From positions 62,001 to 126,000 of the IMG/VR virus record IMGVR_UViG_3300031521_000014: 64,000 bases of DNA; one strand, written 5' to 3'. The notes under the pieces are model-generated. The model made no database searches, was not told where the DNA came from, and worked only from the letters and a program-made list of their open reading frames with translations. This document shows positions 52,401 through 59,933 of this stretch, one piece after another. This DNA is from a virus. Both the position numbers and the translations under genes were made by a program. Each line of letters starts with the position of its first letter. The first letter of the stretch is position 1.

Positions 52401-54806
52401 ACGAAAGTTTCTTAATTTGCTAAAGTCAAATTTAGGTCTATCAATATACCTTTCTTTAATCTGTGAGAATAATCCAGTTTTTGGAGTAGTCTCTGGTTTT
52501 TTAACTTCTGGTTCAACAAGTTTCTCAATCTCATCTTGTTTATACCCTAATCCAGATAACCACTCTCCTAATGTTTTAGCATTGCCAAATTTATAAGCAT
52601 CACTTGAGAAGAACGCCTCACGTAGGGATGTTCTGTTATTAGTATCTGTAGCGTGTTTAGTACGTCTAGATTTTATTCTATCCAATAACCTATCACCTAC
52701 AGTTGCTTGTTCTGCAACTTCTGGGCCAGTATTTAAAAATCCACGTGCTGATTTAAGACCTTTTGTTATCTTACCATTCACAGTATTCTTTTTGGCATCT
52801 TCTTTAGCTTTAAGCTCAGCACGGTATTTTAATTCATTCTCGGTATCATAATTACTGATGTCGCCTATAGAATTTTTAAGTAACTCTTTTGTACTGTCCT
52901 GATTATACTTATAACCATCTGTACGAACATCAAACCCCATCGCACCTAATCGTGTACCTACATCATTATATCCTAAATCATGTAGTTTACTTAAGGTAGC
53001 GTTAATATTAGGTATACCACTTTTGATACCTTTTAAATCATAATGTATATAATCTAAATAGGAAGGATCTTCTTTGCCTTGATCAAGCATCTTAGTAATA
53101 GCAGAGGTTAGTTTATTTTTTAGTCTTCCTGTAAAGTTAACTAAAAATCTCTCTGAGACTAATGAGGATGGGGCTATAGACCCACCTGCTGTAAAATAAG
53201 ACATCAAGCCTTTTTTAATACTTGTTTTCTCATTAGCACTAAGTTTAAGACCACCATCTGTTTCTAGTTTATTAATAAAACTTTCCATAGCCGGCGTAAC
53301 ATTTCTATTAACCGTTAATGCGATGTCTCTTTTTATATTATCAACCATACCATCTGAGGTTGTAAACTTATTACGAGTATGATCATAATACAATTCGTGT
53401 TTATCAGGAGTTGAATCTTTTAGACGTAATGATTTAATCTCACCGTAGATCTTACTTAATAATCCAGGTATAACCTTAACAACTGAATTCTTGGTTTTAA
53501 CATCAAATTGTGCCGCATCATTAAGATTTTCAGTATTAAAATTAAGAGTATGCGTCCTATTTGGATTACTAAGATCGGCGAGTGTTCCAAAGATTCCTCT
53601 TTTAGCACCGGCAAGTAGACCATCACCTTTTGCAGAATAGGCTTGATTCTTGAAAAATTCATTAACATCCATACCCGCATTCTTAGCACCATAAACGGCT
53701 CTCTTGCCTAGATTAGTTTTACCTAGTTTATTGCCTGCTATATTAGCCAGTTTATCTCTAGCAAACTGCCCGGCCATTTGACCAGCCATAAAACCTTTAC
53801 CACCCATCATAGAGGAAGCATCATTAAGACCTTCACCCATCTCAGCCATATCACCGACACCACTTATGCCGTCTTTAAAGTTTTCAGCTGTTTCAGTAAT
53901 AGTAGACATTAGGTTACGTTTTAAAGCCATCAACGGATTAATATCAGAATAGAATAGATCTGTCACACCTTGACGTGATCTGTTCATCACAGATTCTTTT
54001 AATAACTCTGAGTTACGAGCTTTAATAACATCTGGTAATCCAGTGTTATGAATCATACTTTCAAATTGTGATTTAAAACCTATAAGACTAGATTTTAAAA
54101 GACTGAATTGTTCTTTGGCTATAAAAAGTGATTTGTACTTTAATTCTAAATCTCTACGTTGGTATGCTGCCGTTATCTCAATATCGTATTTAAAACTTCT
54201 ACCAGTATAAGATGAGATACTTGCAAGTATCTCATTAGTAGACTTATAACGTTTTTCGTCGATACCTTCTTTAATAAGATCATCAATACGTTCTTTTTTA
54301 TACTGCTCTCCGAATACTTCATTCATAGCAGTTGTAATCATTACCGTTTCAGGATCAGGTTCATTTCTACCTCTACCTGTATCTTCAGTACCTAATTTAC
54401 TTTTTATCTTTTCTATAATATTGCGTGTTAATCCAGATTTAGGGGCAATCCTATCCATTGCAGCTAAAGTGACTCTTGAAGTTTTCTTAACATCTGCAAT
54501 AGAAGATTTAACTTTATCAGAAAGTTCATTATGAACAGATAGAATATCGCTTATCTCAGAAGATAAAGATTTCGGCATCGCTTTGTTTGCTAAGTCAATT
54601 GCACCCTTAATACTAAGAGCTTCCTTACCAGCTTCTTTAAAACCTTTTCCAACACTTTTGACAGATTTAGTAACAGCTTCTCTAGAGCCTGGTTCTGGCT
54701 CTTCAGCATCCATATCAAAAATATCGTCAAAGCCTTCTAAATCTTTCGACAGGCCTGCGTCATCGTCAATATCGAAATCTTCGATAGAGTCTTTTTTCTT
54801 CGCCAT
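49416..54806 (-). CDS. Giant virion protein with lytic transglycosylase (SLT) domain
   Basis: 1796 residues with the strongest RBS of the window (AAGGAGGT). Residues about 1425-1570 are a soluble lytic transglycosylase: FAAIESGLNPNDKAGTSSAS (catalytic Glu about 1451), then GLFQFLNSTWATML. Hydrophobic Gly/Ala/Leu segments lie around 1120-1200. Three copies of an unusual repeat (L+.EFF.S.E+......DFKTW.E..G) occur near 730, 802 and 878. The last 200 residues are S/T/N/P/G-rich and disordered. Probably a tape-measure or ejected internal protein that opens peptidoglycan at infection. Confidence 0.75.
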   Translation of the reverse strand: MAKKKDSIEDFDIDDDAGLSKDLEGFDDIFDMDAEEPEPGSREAVTKSVKSVGKGFKEAGKEALSIKGAIDLANKAMPKSLSSEISDILSVHNELSDKVKSSIADVKKTSRVTLAAMDRIAPKSGLTRNIIEKIKSKLGTEDTGRGRNEPDPETVMITTAMNEVFGEQYKKERIDDLIKEGIDEKRYKSTNEILASISSYTGRSFKYDIEITAAYQRRDLELKYKSLFIAKEQFSLLKSSLIGFKSQFESMIHNTGLPDVIKARNSELLKESVMNRSRQGVTDLFYSDINPLMALKRNLMSTITETAENFKDGISGVGDMAEMGEGLNDASSMMGGKGFMAGQMAGQFARDKLANIAGNKLGKTNLGKRAVYGAKNAGMDVNEFFKNQAYSAKGDGLLAGAKRGIFGTLADLSNPNRTHTLNFNTENLNDAAQFDVKTKNSVVKVIPGLLSKIYGEIKSLRLKDSTPDKHELYYDHTRNKFTTSDGMVDNIKRDIALTVNRNVTPAMESFINKLETDGGLKLSANEKTSIKKGLMSYFTAGGSIAPSSLVSERFLVNFTGRLKNKLTSAITKMLDQGKEDPSYLDYIHYDLKGIKSGIPNINATLSKLHDLGYNDVGTRLGAMGFDVRTDGYKYNQDSTKELLKNSIGDISNYDTENELKYRAELKAKEDAKKNTVNGKITKGLKSARGFLNTGPEVAEQATVGDRLLDRIKSRRTKHATDTNNRTSLREAFFSSDAYKFGNAKTLGEWLSGLGYKQDEIEKLVEPEVKKPETTPKTGLFSQIKERYIDRPKFDFSKLRNFRAEFFGSNEFKNKTITDFKTWMEAQGISQDIDMNEFTKTVIKEQSEEVKKEEPILKAAKDKFKKVKVTKPEEVDQLKEEFFKSPEYQAGYIKDFKTWAENTGFDIKKDFMAFRKRQAKTNIKNAFSSARGLDSKLFHGAAGLAKTGIKTAFKIPYFAAKYGWKGAKGIGNILMSDKMKQLRGLDKKIIGNVPKAVGKVPAVLRGIGKLGKFGYKAAKGTVGGIGSILSLMLGFGGNAPDDTEEEPKVKKPTKDKNKDTKNPFDRDGSGKRDGDWRDRLGIFGKKPKASDTAIKTAGLTKDSSGIFDLLKMALPLLTGAMGKIFTIGASIWGVIKLLPALFGKFLPGLLKGAGSVLGFAGKAGTAVAGGVMGAYGAYKGVTGAGEVMSKAGSTGVKVAEAGGAALKVGEAGAEAGGLLAKLKPTKLLTMMESIKGKIIKKLGTIAGGRLAAVMTAKITARMVPFLGQAMIAYDIFSITKLMASDNLTLSGAITEHYFGFNIDDPSDPILDENGNPIKPDEDLDVKYKDPSGANGGNGKDNVSSPQSEKDKKEKDKQSYYDKVKDYMTSFKSKAGAAYDSAKTSVKETASNIADKASSAYDSVKSGVGNFFSTGSFNNNAVKGDKSKILEMLDGVALKTGVNANILKTFAAIESGLNPNDKAGTSSASGLFQFLNSTWATMLQKYGSKYGIDKSTSPFNAEANATMGAEFLKENAKVIEKVKPNPNVTDLYLAHFLGAGGATKFLKAPPDAIGADMMPKEAKANDSIFYTNKGKGRARSISEIYTELESRLVSRASEYGFSPGAQPANNTSDTNSTTSDVNGNTPVGPTTPTPSDAGSSTNNTDTAPTSSTPPVPSDAGAGKPAGNTSAPITDVPTVNPSSPTAGIADAVNKTQTPDTTFNAKSDVAKLEIAGDSNSNLKTISGTLTRSLDTQTKMVNLLEQLVASNASLLNKTLSMNSDNGNTSETGNTPVNNTSKQPMSTDMGTPAVNLKRKTTW

Positions 54807-54866
54807 ATGACCTCCTTAATTTCTGTGTACATGATTCCATGAATATTAACTTAATATCAAGGAAAC

Positions 54867-56999
54867 GTGATGATATTACAGAGATTTATAAAGAATCCCA
54901 GCACATTTAACATAGAACTACTATTAGTTTTGACTCCTGAAAACTCTAGGATGTTGAAAGAAGTAAAGAAACCTACTATATTTGAACCTAATACGCAAGT
55001 GTTTGATAAAGAAGGATTATTTTCTACAGAAATATTTGGTCCAGTTGGATCTACTATGCGTAAAGTTTTACCGGGCTATATTGATTTAGGGGTATCTGTT
55101 ATTCACCCTGAGATATATGATTCTATATCACAACTTGGATCAATTTACGCTAGCATCATGTCAGGTGAACAAAGAGTAAGATACAATAAGATTACACGTA
55201 ACTTTGATCCTGTCACAGATGAGGAAGAAGGACAAACAGGTTATAAGTATTTTCTAGATCATTACTTCGCAGGTAAGATTTCTTTTATGGAGAATGATAG
55301 TAGTAAGCGACAGTATAACTTAAAAATAGTTGAAAACGGAATGGATGTTACCAAAACGATTACTAAAATGATCGTGTTGCCAGCAGGACTTAGAGATTAT
55401 ACCATTAACAAGTCTGGAAGGGGTGAAGAAGACGAAGTTAATACTCTCTATAGAAAAGTACTCGCCATTACGAGTATGGTTAAAAACACCACTCTAGATG
55501 ATGATAACTTAGCACTACTTGATCCGATGCGTTTTAGATTACAGATGGCGTTTAACGAGATCTATAATCACTTTGCCGATCTTATGGATGGTAAGAATAA
55601 ATTCTTACAAAGTAAATTTTCAAAACGTGCTATCATGTTTGGTACACGTAATGTTATTACATCAACACCTAACTATATTACAGATTTAAAATCTCCGACC
55701 AAAACAGGTGTGAACCATACGATTGTTGGTATTTATCAATTTATAAAAAGTATAACACCTATTGCTGCTAATAAGGTTATTAACATTTTTATTAGTCGAT
55801 TTATGAACCCAACAACTAACACGGCAATATTAGTTAACCCCAAAACAATGAAAACTGAAATTGTTGATATTCCTGTTAAAAAGAGAGATGACTGGATATC
55901 GTTAGACGGATTAAATAATCTGTTTAATAAATTTGCACAAGATAGTTTTAAAAGTTTACCTGTTAAGATTAATGGTTATTATCTTATGCTAATTTACGAT
56001 GACGGTAAAAATGTTAAGTACTATTTTAACACCGATGATATTGATGAAAAAACAGATAGAAAGTATATCAGGCCTATTACCTATATTGAGCTTGTTTACA
56101 TGGCGATATACGATGTTAAAGATAAATACCCAGCATTCTTAACACGTTATCCTGTCGCTGCTCTGGGCGGTATCTATCCAAGTTATCAATACGTTAAAAC
56201 AACTATAAACGGTAGAACTGTTAACTTTAGTATGGACAACATTTCTAAAACAGTTTATGAGTATCCTAAACTAGGTGATGAGTACGTTAACTCTATGTCA
56301 ATTTCACAATACCATCTAAAGCGAGCTGGCGCAGATTATGATGGCGATATGATGAGCAGTAATGGGCTATTAACAGCAGAGTCTATAGCTGAAGTAAAAA
56401 GGATTCTTAATACAAAAGAATACTATATTACTCCAGACGGTGAAGCTACCTATACTATAGCTACAGATACTTTAGAATATGTTATGGCTCATTTATCAGA
56501 TACTAGTCTATTATCTAAGGTATATCAATTTCAAGAGCTAACAGATTTCATACCTGTTGATAAACTTTGCACCGCTTTAACAAAAATTTATAATACTTCT
56601 TTTGGTCATAATGAAACTGTAGAAACATTTAAAAAATGGTTAGAGACACGAATATACCGAGAAGGTGATGAAGTTGATGTTGTTGCTAATGGTAAAGGTG
56701 ATATATACGGATATGGTAGATACCGAGAATTTAATAAAGGTACAGAGATTTACTCACCTCTTTCTAAAACTAAGAGATATGGTTTTATTTCAGATCTAGC
56801 CAGTGTTGTTAAAGGAACTGGTACTAAGATACTAAACCATATATTAACCGAAGTAGATACTAAGAAAATAGATGTGATGCTTTTAGCTAGAACTGAAAGT
56901 CTTATACCTTACTATGAGAAATTTGGATTTAAAGTTGTTGATGCTAAAGGTGTCAATGTAAAGATAACTAAACCTTTGATGGTGAGGTACGCACAGTAA
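54867..56999 (+). CDS. RNA polymerase beta-prime N-part fused to a GNAT-like domain
   Basis: 710 residues. The polymerase part has FGTRNVITSTPNYI (as in cellular beta-prime GKRVDYSGRSVI) and the catalytic AGADYDGDMM loop (about residues 487-496) with all three magnesium-binding Asp, equivalent to NADFDGDQM. Residues about 590-710 instead look like a GNAT acetyltransferase: VDVVANGKGDIYGYGRY, ISDLASVVKGTGTKILNHIL (acetyl-CoA loop, motif A), VMLLARTESLIPYYEKFGFK (motif B). GNAT domains are not part of known phage polymerase subunits that I am aware of. Its stop overlaps the start of the HNH gene (TAATG). No beta-prime C-part is in the window. Confidence 0.82.
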   Translation: MMILQRFIKNPSTFNIELLLVLTPENSRMLKEVKKPTIFEPNTQVFDKEGLFSTEIFGPVGSTMRKVLPGYIDLGVSVIHPEIYDSISQLGSIYASIMSGEQRVRYNKITRNFDPVTDEEEGQTGYKYFLDHYFAGKISFMENDSSKRQYNLKIVENGMDVTKTITKMIVLPAGLRDYTINKSGRGEEDEVNTLYRKVLAITSMVKNTTLDDDNLALLDPMRFRLQMAFNEIYNHFADLMDGKNKFLQSKFSKRAIMFGTRNVITSTPNYITDLKSPTKTGVNHTIVGIYQFIKSITPIAANKVINIFISRFMNPTTNTAILVNPKTMKTEIVDIPVKKRDDWISLDGLNNLFNKFAQDSFKSLPVKINGYYLMLIYDDGKNVKYYFNTDDIDEKTDRKYIRPITYIELVYMAIYDVKDKYPAFLTRYPVAALGGIYPSYQYVKTTINGRTVNFSMDNISKTVYEYPKLGDEYVNSMSISQYHLKRAGADYDGDMMSSNGLLTAESIAEVKRILNTKEYYITPDGEATYTIATDTLEYVMAHLSDTSLLSKVYQFQELTDFIPVDKLCTALTKIYNTSFGHNETVETFKKWLETRIYREGDEVDVVANGKGDIYGYGRYREFNKGTEIYSPLSKTKRYGFISDLASVVKGTGTKILNHILTEVDTKKIDVMLLARTESLIPYYEKFGFKVVDAKGVNVKITKPLMVRYAQ

Positions 57000-57421
57000 T
57001 GGCAACGTTAGTAGAAATTGACAAACTTGATGTTAAATTTCTAAACAACCTTGATAGTGAACGTTTTGATAGGAGATATGCCTGTAACGATAGCGGACAA
57101 GTCTATTTGATTAAACAAGATGGTGGGAAGACATGGGTTGCGCAACCCATGTCACCCTTTGTCACTCGCGATGGTTATGTAGAATATGTTTTAACGTCTA
57201 TAACTAAAAGAAAGATACATATACAGGCGCAACGTATCGTTGCTGGGTTATATTGTAAAAAGAAACCTGGTTGTAATTATGTTAATCATAAGAATGGTAT
57301 TCGTTACGATAACCACTATAAGAATTTAGAGTGGGTTACCCAATCTGATAATATTAAACATTCTTATAGAGTTTTAAGAACACGCTGGAATAGTAAAGCC
57401 AGTAAGTTTGAATTGTATTAA
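56999..57421 (+). CDS. HNH homing endonuclease
   Basis: 140 residues. An N-terminal NUMOD4-like segment (RRYACNDSGQVYLIKQ, TRDGYVEYVL) precedes the HNH core: AQRIVAGLYC, NYVNHKNGIRYDNHYKNLEW and VTQSDNIKHSY, the pattern of phage HNH_3-type enzymes. The usual His before R(L/I)VA is Gln here, which may weaken catalysis. It is a free-standing gene directly after the RNA polymerase gene with a TAATG overlap, a common niche for homing enzymes, which favour conserved targets. Confidence 0.85.
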   Translation: MATLVEIDKLDVKFLNNLDSERFDRRYACNDSGQVYLIKQDGGKTWVAQPMSPFVTRDGYVEYVLTSITKRKIHIQAQRIVAGLYCKKKPGCNYVNHKNGIRYDNHYKNLEWVTQSDNIKHSYRVLRTRWNSKASKFELY

Positions 57422-57430
57422 TTTTTGAAC

Positions 57431-57440
57431 ATATATTATT
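57431..57440 (+). promoter_or_regulatory. Phage promoter-like box ATATATTATT
   Basis: A copy of the recurring box in context TTTTTGAACATATATTATT, 28 bases before the next start. Confidence 0.55.
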
Positions 57441-57467
57441 AACATAGAACAGCTCAAAGGAACAGTA

Positions 57468-57785
57468 ATGTCTGTGAAGTTTGTTTGTGTCGATTGTAGT
57501 GAGATTTTTGAAGCAGCCTCTATAGAGGATATTGCTTTAAGAGAAAAAAGGTGCGGCTATTGCTATAGCTGTTATATACAAAGTAAACGTTCTGGCTTAA
57601 GAGATTTACAACTACGGAAGGAAAAGGTTATACATGTTGATGATAAGCACAAATTAAAGCATATTTTCATATGTTCAAATTGTGGTACATCGACTAAGCC
57701 ACTTTCAGTTCCACCTCATAAGTGTCCAGAGTGTTTTAAAAAAGCATTTAAAAAACAAAAGGAGTGCGTCCATGTTATTATTTAG
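57468..57785 (+). CDS. Small double zinc-finger protein, 105 aa
   Basis: RBS AAAGGAA precedes ATG 57468. Four cysteine pairs make two zinc sites: CVDC with CGYCYSC (residues about 7-35), and CSNC with CPEC (about 69-90). The linker is basic. This fits a small nucleic-acid-binding or transcription-modulating protein. It overlaps the next gene by 14 bases. Confidence 0.7.
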   Translation: MSVKFVCVDCSEIFEAASIEDIALREKRCGYCYSCYIQSKRSGLRDLQLRKEKVIHVDDKHKLKHIFICSNCGTSTKPLSVPPHKCPECFKKAFKKQKECVHVII

Positions 57786-58080
57786 CCAATTACCGCAAGA
57801 AGAAAGAACTGAGATTACAGACACGCTGAGCGAAAGATTTACAGAGTTATTAGAACACAATGTAAAAGACTTTAAAGTTGTTTCAACAATACCAATGGGC
57901 GAAGAGACAGCCTATGATTATGAATCTGCTAGCGAATTCTTAGATATTGAAAATCTAAGCGAATTATCAAAAGACTGCTCTATTGAAGCATTAGTAAATC
58001 TTTTGTACTATCTCAGCGAGTCTAAAAACCTTACAGTTGCTTTGAACTTTGTTCCAGGTAACTTCATCGTTCTGGAATAA
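57772..58080 (+). CDS. Small protein, 102 aa, first of a tandem paralogue pair
   Basis: ATG 57772 with AAAAGGAG upstream, overlapping the zinc-finger gene. The C-terminal half (STIPMGEETAYDYESASEFL ... LLYYLSESKNLTVALNFVPGNFIVL) parallels the next gene's. The acidic protein ends in a PGNF motif. Function unknown. Confidence 0.65.
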   Translation: MLLFSQLPQEERTEITDTLSERFTELLEHNVKDFKVVSTIPMGEETAYDYESASEFLDIENLSELSKDCSIEALVNLLYYLSESKNLTVALNFVPGNFIVLE

Positions 58081-58085
58081 CTGCC

Positions 58086-58388
58086 ATGGTGTATGGTGAT
58101 ATACCTAGACCATTATCGGATACGTTTAAAAAACACATTACTGAAGCAGTTAATCGTATGGTAATGGATCAGCCAAATCTTATCATTGAGAGTGCTGAAG
58201 AAGAGGCGTTATTTAATCGTAAAGTCGCAGCTAGGTATTTAAAACTAGCTCCGATAATGCCTTCTGGAAATGAACCTATTTATAATATTGTTTCTTCCCA
58301 ACATCTTGCTGGGTTACAATATTATATCAGTACGTGTGGTGACCAGGATTTAATGTTCGATCTTATCCCAGGAAACTTTCTAATTTAA
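58086..58388 (+). CDS. Small protein, 100 aa, second of a tandem paralogue pair
   Basis: Starts six bases after the previous gene. APIMPSGNEPIYNIVSSQHL and LQYYISTCGDQDLMFDLIPGNFLI align with the previous protein, including the terminal PGNF. The pair probably arose by duplication. It directly precedes the tubulin-like gene. Confidence 0.65.
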   Translation: MVYGDIPRPLSDTFKKHITEAVNRMVMDQPNLIIESAEEEALFNRKVAARYLKLAPIMPSGNEPIYNIVSSQHLAGLQYYISTCGDQDLMFDLIPGNFLI

Positions 58389-58408
58389 AAATAAAATAAG
58401 GAATATCA

Positions 58409-59446
58409 ATGTCTAACAAAATTGTAATTCATGCGTGCGGTGGTGCTGCCATCTCTGTTAGTAGTAAAGTTATCATGGCTAATCTTCCAGTAGGTTTTGG
58501 TTATGCTGAAGTAGATATTCACGCTGTTGATACTACTGATGCTGACTATAAAGATTCAAATCTTCTGAACCCATTATGGCTTATCAGTGGTGATTCACAC
58601 TCTAAAGGTGTTATCAATGGTTCCGGTGGTGAAAGAGGTGAGAACCTAAATGACATCAAAGCAGGTATTCCTAACTATCTTGATGACAAAGGTTTTAAAC
58701 ATCTTAAAGATGGCGAGTTTCATATTGTTATGTCAGCCCTTGGTGGTGGTTCTGGATCAGTTATAGGACCTATTATTTACAAAGGTCTTGCTGAGAGAAA
58801 CATTCCTACGATCTATATCGGTATTGGCGATTCTAGAGATTTCCTACACGGTAATCACACCATCAACACTATCAAAACATTAGAGTCATTTGCTAAAAAA
58901 GCAGCTAAAGCATGCAGCTTTATTTATCTTAATAACACGACTGCTGATAAGGTGATGAATGTTGGTGAGGAAAAAGTCAATATGGAGATTAAAAATATCC
59001 TAACCGGGTTAACAATCTTCTTATCTGGTGAGAATCAGTCTTTGGATAATAAAGATATGATTAACCTCATGTGTATGGACGAGTATACCTCTATCGATAT
59101 TCAACCAGGTATTTATGGTTTGAGTTTAGTGTCTAAAGTCCCTACGCCACCAACAGGTTCTATCCCATTGGTAGCTAGGACATTGACGATTCCAAACATA
59201 AGTCCTGATCTTAACATTCAGACTTTCCATCACAAGTACGGCTATGTTAAATCCCCAGAAATCATTGAGATCGTTGAAAAACAACTACCATTACATCTTA
59301 TCAGCTATGGTAATGTTTTCGGTGCCATTACTCGTGAGATTAACGAGATGGTATCAAAACAAAAAGAAGTGATCAGCTCTATCGTATATGATGGTGTTAC
59401 TGGATCAGACAGCGCTACTGCAGACGATGACGGTATGTTTATTTAA
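58409..59446 (+). CDS. phuZ: Phage tubulin/FtsZ-like GTPase (PhuZ type)
   Basis: 345 residues. The tubulin signature loop is SALGGGSGSVIGP (about residues 110-122), matching the GGGTGSG motif. The N-terminal strand is IVIHACGGAA, and GGERGENLNDI follows as in phage tubulins. The C-terminal tail is acidic (TADDDGMFI), as in PhuZ, where it drives filament contacts. Codon use is biased like that of the capsid gene, so high expression is likely. In phiKZ-type phages such filaments position the phage nucleus and carry capsids. RBS AATAAGGAATATC. The gene ends at its own terminator. Confidence 0.8.
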   Translation: MSNKIVIHACGGAAISVSSKVIMANLPVGFGYAEVDIHAVDTTDADYKDSNLLNPLWLISGDSHSKGVINGSGGERGENLNDIKAGIPNYLDDKGFKHLKDGEFHIVMSALGGGSGSVIGPIIYKGLAERNIPTIYIGIGDSRDFLHGNHTINTIKTLESFAKKAAKACSFIYLNNTTADKVMNVGEEKVNMEIKNILTGLTIFLSGENQSLDNKDMINLMCMDEYTSIDIQPGIYGLSLVSKVPTPPTGSIPLVARTLTIPNISPDLNIQTFHHKYGYVKSPEIIEIVEKQLPLHLISYGNVFGAITREINEMVSKQKEVISSIVYDGVTGSDSATADDDGMFI

Positions 59447-59455
59447 TGTCAAACT

Positions 59456-59489
59456 AACACTATAGAGAGGGAAGCCTCTCTATAGTGTT
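59456..59489 (+). terminator. Intrinsic terminator after the tubulin-like gene
   Basis: A 15-bp stem AACACTATAGAGAGG/CCTCTCTATAGTGTT with loop GAAG and a T-run at 59497-59502. Confidence 0.88.
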
Positions 59490-59541
59490 ATGAATATTTT
59501 TTCTATTTCAGGTGTATATATGATAAGAGGGGGGAGTATCT

Positions 59542-59928
59542 ATGGTCACTTATAATAATACAACAGATTGCTTATTAGTAATAGATATCGATGATGTACT
59601 ATTTTCACTCATAAACAATCTAAGAGAACGCAATATTGGAATACTAAAAAAACATGTTGATACTATTGTACTGAACTCAATTGTCTATAGTTTAAACATG
59701 TTTGGATATTTTACAGTAAACTATGAACCTCCATTAACACCAAGATCTTTTAGTGTTATGCGGGGTAGGAATCTTATTTATGATTTCTATACTAGCATAC
59801 GTGAAACTATGCTATCTAAAATCTTTAGTATACTTTCAAGTACTCCATTAGTTTTTAATAAAGCTTACTTTATACGGGCTATAACTGTCAATACAAAAAT
59901 ATTCATAATATTAACAACTGAAAGGTAA
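59542..59928 (+). CDS. Hypothetical protein, 128 aa
   Basis: RBS AGAGGGGGGAGT precedes ATG 59542. A hydrophobic-rich small protein (CLLVIDIDDVLFSLINNL, KTKIFIILTTER type ending). First of eight tightly spaced unrecognised genes running to 63418. Confidence 0.65.
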   Translation: MVTYNNTTDCLLVIDIDDVLFSLINNLRERNIGILKKHVDTIVLNSIVYSLNMFGYFTVNYEPPLTPRSFSVMRGRNLIYDFYTSIRETMLSKIFSILSSTPLVFNKAYFIRAITVNTKIFIILTTER

Positions 59929-59933
59929 TACCT

